Below are positions 62,201-64,000 of a stretch of 64,000 bases of DNA, piece by piece; the first letter of the stretch is position 1, and the number at the start of each line of letters is the position of its first letter. The stretch spans positions 5,396,001-5,460,000 of the forward strand of contig NC_079877.1 in the NCBI RefSeq assembly GCF_029227915.1. The letters run 5' to 3'. The notes under the pieces were generated by a model, which was given only the letters and a program-made list of their open reading frames with translations, was not told the DNA's origin and made no database searches. The position numbers and the translations under genes are program-made. The stretch comes from Hydractinia symbiolongicarpus. Taxonomy: Eukaryota; Cnidaria; Hydrozoa; Anthoathecata; Hydractiniidae.

Positions 62201-64000
62201 ATCCCGGACTCGGCCCGTATAGTCAAAAGTATACAAGGAAAGTACCCAGTGAGTAAACTCATTTCCCGAACGAATTCTTAAATTATTTTTTCACCACTAA
62301 AACGCATGAGACTAGTAGTTTTCAGAAATGTTTTCATTTTTGATGAGACGCTTAATGAAAGTGGTTTAATCGCCGGCAAACGAAAACCCGCGATTTCCTG
62401 TAAATCCCGGGCTTGGCCCGTATAGTCGAATGTATATAAAGAAAGTACCCTGTGAGTAAACTCATTTCCAATACGATTTTTTAAATTATCTTTTCACCAC
62501 TAAAACGCTTGAGACTTGTAATTTTCAAAAATGTTTTCATTTTTGATGAGACGCTAAATAAAAGAAGTTTAATCGCCGGCAAACGAAAACCCGCCATTTC
62601 CCGTAAACCCCGGACTCGGCCCGCATAGTCAAAAGTATACAAAGAAAGTACCCAGGGTGTAAACTCATTTCCCGAACGATTTTTTAAATTATTTTATTCA
62701 CCACTAAAGCCCATGAGACTTGTAGTATTTAAAAATATTTTCATTTTTGATGAGACGCTGAATAAAAGAAGTTTAATCGCCGGCAAACGAAAACCCGCGA
62801 CTTCCCGTAAATCCCGGACTCGATCCGTATAGTCGAAAGTATACAAAGAAAGTACCCAGGGAGTAAACTCATTTCCCGAACGATTTTTTAAATTATTTTT
62901 TCACCACTAAAACGCATGAGACTTGCAGTTTCTAAAAATGTTTTCATTTTTGATGAGACGCTGAATAAAAGAAGTTTATTGGCCTGCAAACGAAAACTTG
63001 CGATTTCCCGTAAATCCCGGACTCGGCCCGTATAGTCAAAAGTATACAAAGAAAGTACCCAGGGAGTAAACTCATTTCCCAATCGAATTTTTAATTATTA
63101 TTTCACCACTAAAGCCCATGAGACTTGTAGTTTTTAAAAATGTTTTCATTTTTGATGAGATGCTGAATAAAAGAAGTTTATTCGCCTGCAAACGAAAACT
63201 TGCGATTTCCCGTAAATCCCGGACTCGGCCCGTATAGTCAAAATTATACAAAGAAAGTACCCAGGGAGTAAACTCATTTCCCAAACGAATTTTTAATTAT
63301 TATTTCACCACTAAAGCCCATGAGACTTGTAGTTTTTAAAAATGTTTTCATTTTTGATGAGACGCGGAATAAAAGAAGTTTAATCGCCGGCAAACGAAAA
63401 CCCGCGATTTCCCGTAAATCCCGGACTCGGCCCGTATAGTCAAAAGTATACAAGGAAAGTACCCAGTGAGTAAACTCATTTCCCGAACGAATTTTTAAAT
63501 TATTTTTTCACCACTAAAACGCATGAGACTTGTAGTTTTCAGAAATGTTTTCATTTTTGATGAGACGCTGAATAAAAGAAGTTTAATCGCCTGCAAACGA
63601 AAACTTGCGATTTCCCGTAAATCCCGGACTCGGCCCGTATAGTCAAAAGTATACAAAGAAAAAACCCAGGGAGTAAACTCATTTCCCAAACGAATTTTTA
63701 ATTATTATTTCACCACTAAAGCCCATGAGACTTGTAGTTTTTAAAAATGTTTTCATTTTTGATGAGACGCGGAATAAAAGAAGTTTAATCGCCGGCAAAC
63801 GAAAACCCGCGATTTCCCGTAAATCCCGGACTCGGCCCGTATAGTCAAAAGTATACAAGGAAAGTACCCAGTGAGTAAACTCATTTCCCGAACGAATTTT
63901 TAAATTATTTTTTCACCACTAAAACGCATGAGACTTGTAGTTTTCAGAAATGTTTTCATTTTTGATGAGACGCTTAATGAAAGTGGTTTAATCGCCGGCA
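59238..64000. repeat. 9-mer HOR, ~1,825 bp, two copies plus part, runs off the end
   Basis: Units begin at 59,238, 61,064 and 62,888 (1,826 and 1,824 bp). Each starts with gagacttgcagtttctaaa, then gaagtttattggcctgc, cccaatcgaattttt, gatgagatgctg, gtcaaaattatac and gaaaaaacccaggg in order. The first unit carries an additional tattttattcacc monomer near 60,870 and the second an extra gcgg-class monomer near 62,060, so the contents differ while the total stays close to nine monomers. It is derived from the 13-mer block, whose variants it reuses. Confidence 0.86.

Larger units (their letters stand above)
1..64000. repeat. Satellite DNA array, ~203 bp monomer, ~310 tandem copies
   Basis: The same unit recurs head to tail through the window, always in one orientation. 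Anchor words such as gatgagacgc, tttcaccacta and gtatacaa return every 202-204 bases, interrupted only by the two LINE copies. (64,000 minus 2 x 556) / 203 gives about 310 units. The first and last bases fall inside a monomer, so neither array edge is present. Neighbouring monomers differ at many diagnostic sites, but blocks of several monomers recur almost unchanged, which is higher-order repeat organisation. I do not recognise a named satellite family. Large single-orientation arrays of near-nucleosome-length monomers are typical of centromeric or other constitutive heterochromatin; that location is inference here. No gene-like sequence is seen outside the LINE fragments. Confidence 0.98.

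Noticed and set aside
113-63689. About a hundred minus-strand open frames of 61-81 codons as genes
   Set aside because: They are one stretch of the satellite monomer read repeatedly. They have no conserved frame between units, frequent residue-changing variants and indels, and no recognisable domain.
1-64000. CRISPR array
   Set aside because: Repeats are directly adjacent ~203 bp units with no unique spacers, no short repeat-spacer pattern and no cas genes.
1-64000. rDNA spacer repeats, tRNA clusters or 5S arrays
   Set aside because: No rRNA or tRNA sequence appears, and I could not find convincing A and B boxes of an RNA polymerase III promoter in the monomer.

Overview
The whole 64 kb window is satellite DNA: one tandem array of a ~203 bp monomer (202-204 bp variants), roughly 310 copies head to tail in one orientation. 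It starts and ends mid-monomer, so the array continues past both edges. I find no host gene, rRNA, tRNA or CRISPR array. The only foreign DNA is a 556 bp, 5'-truncated fragment of a non-LTR retrotransposon (LINE). It carries the last ~68 codons of a reverse-transcriptase ORF2, a 3' UTR and an (AAT)7 tail, and it is present twice, 1,570 bp apart. A LINE with a microsatellite tail inside a satellite of this kind points to a eukaryotic, most likely animal, genome. The sequence does not let me name the species. The location (pericentromeric, centromeric or other heterochromatin) is also unproven.

The monomer alternates a CpG-rich block of about 60 bp with an AT-rich part full of T- and A-tracts. 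One monomer counted by hand (14,881-15,083) is 36% G+C with 9 CpG sites. Monomers fall into a few diagnostic classes. The 'g' class reads gctgaataaaagaag. The 'u' class reads gcttaatgaaagagg and usually has gtcgaatgtatac and accctgtgagt. The 'k' class reads gcttaaagaaagagg with ccgaggcttgg. A late 'gcgg' class reads gcggaataaaag.

These classes are arranged in higher-order repeats (HORs) that change along the window. 1-12.3 kb is k/u/g mosaics with 5-, 6- and 8-mer tandem units and long duplications at offsets 5,676 and 7,296 bp. 11.7-14.8 kb holds the LINE and its 1,570 bp duplication. 14.6-17.9 kb is a regular 5-mer (1,015 bp). 18-22.4 kb is a less regular g/u mixture. 22.4-29.2 kb has 10-mer (2,026 bp) and 12-mer (2,432 bp) units. 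29.2-32.3 kb is a 10-mer (2,030 bp). 32.6-35.3 kb is a 5-mer (1,014 bp). 36.9-38.1 kb includes a 406 bp dimer.

Near 38.1-38.9 kb the variant repertoire changes. 39.1-40.8 kb is a 4-mer (812 bp), 40.4-49.1 kb a 16-mer (~3,250 bp), 48-54 kb 8-mer (1,624 bp) and 20-mer (4,060 bp) relations, 54-59.2 kb a 13-mer (2,638 bp), and 59.2-64 kb a 9-mer (~1,825 bp) running off the end.

Nothing here works together as genes. The ~100 short minus-strand open frames of 61-81 codons are the same stretch of monomer read again and again. The content is evolutionary: repeated unequal exchange or amplification of different monomer blocks, one LINE insertion that was then copied with its surroundings, and a class-specific TATA-like mutation spread through the right-hand domain. 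HOR boundaries below were found by reading shared private variants and are good to roughly a monomer unless stated otherwise.
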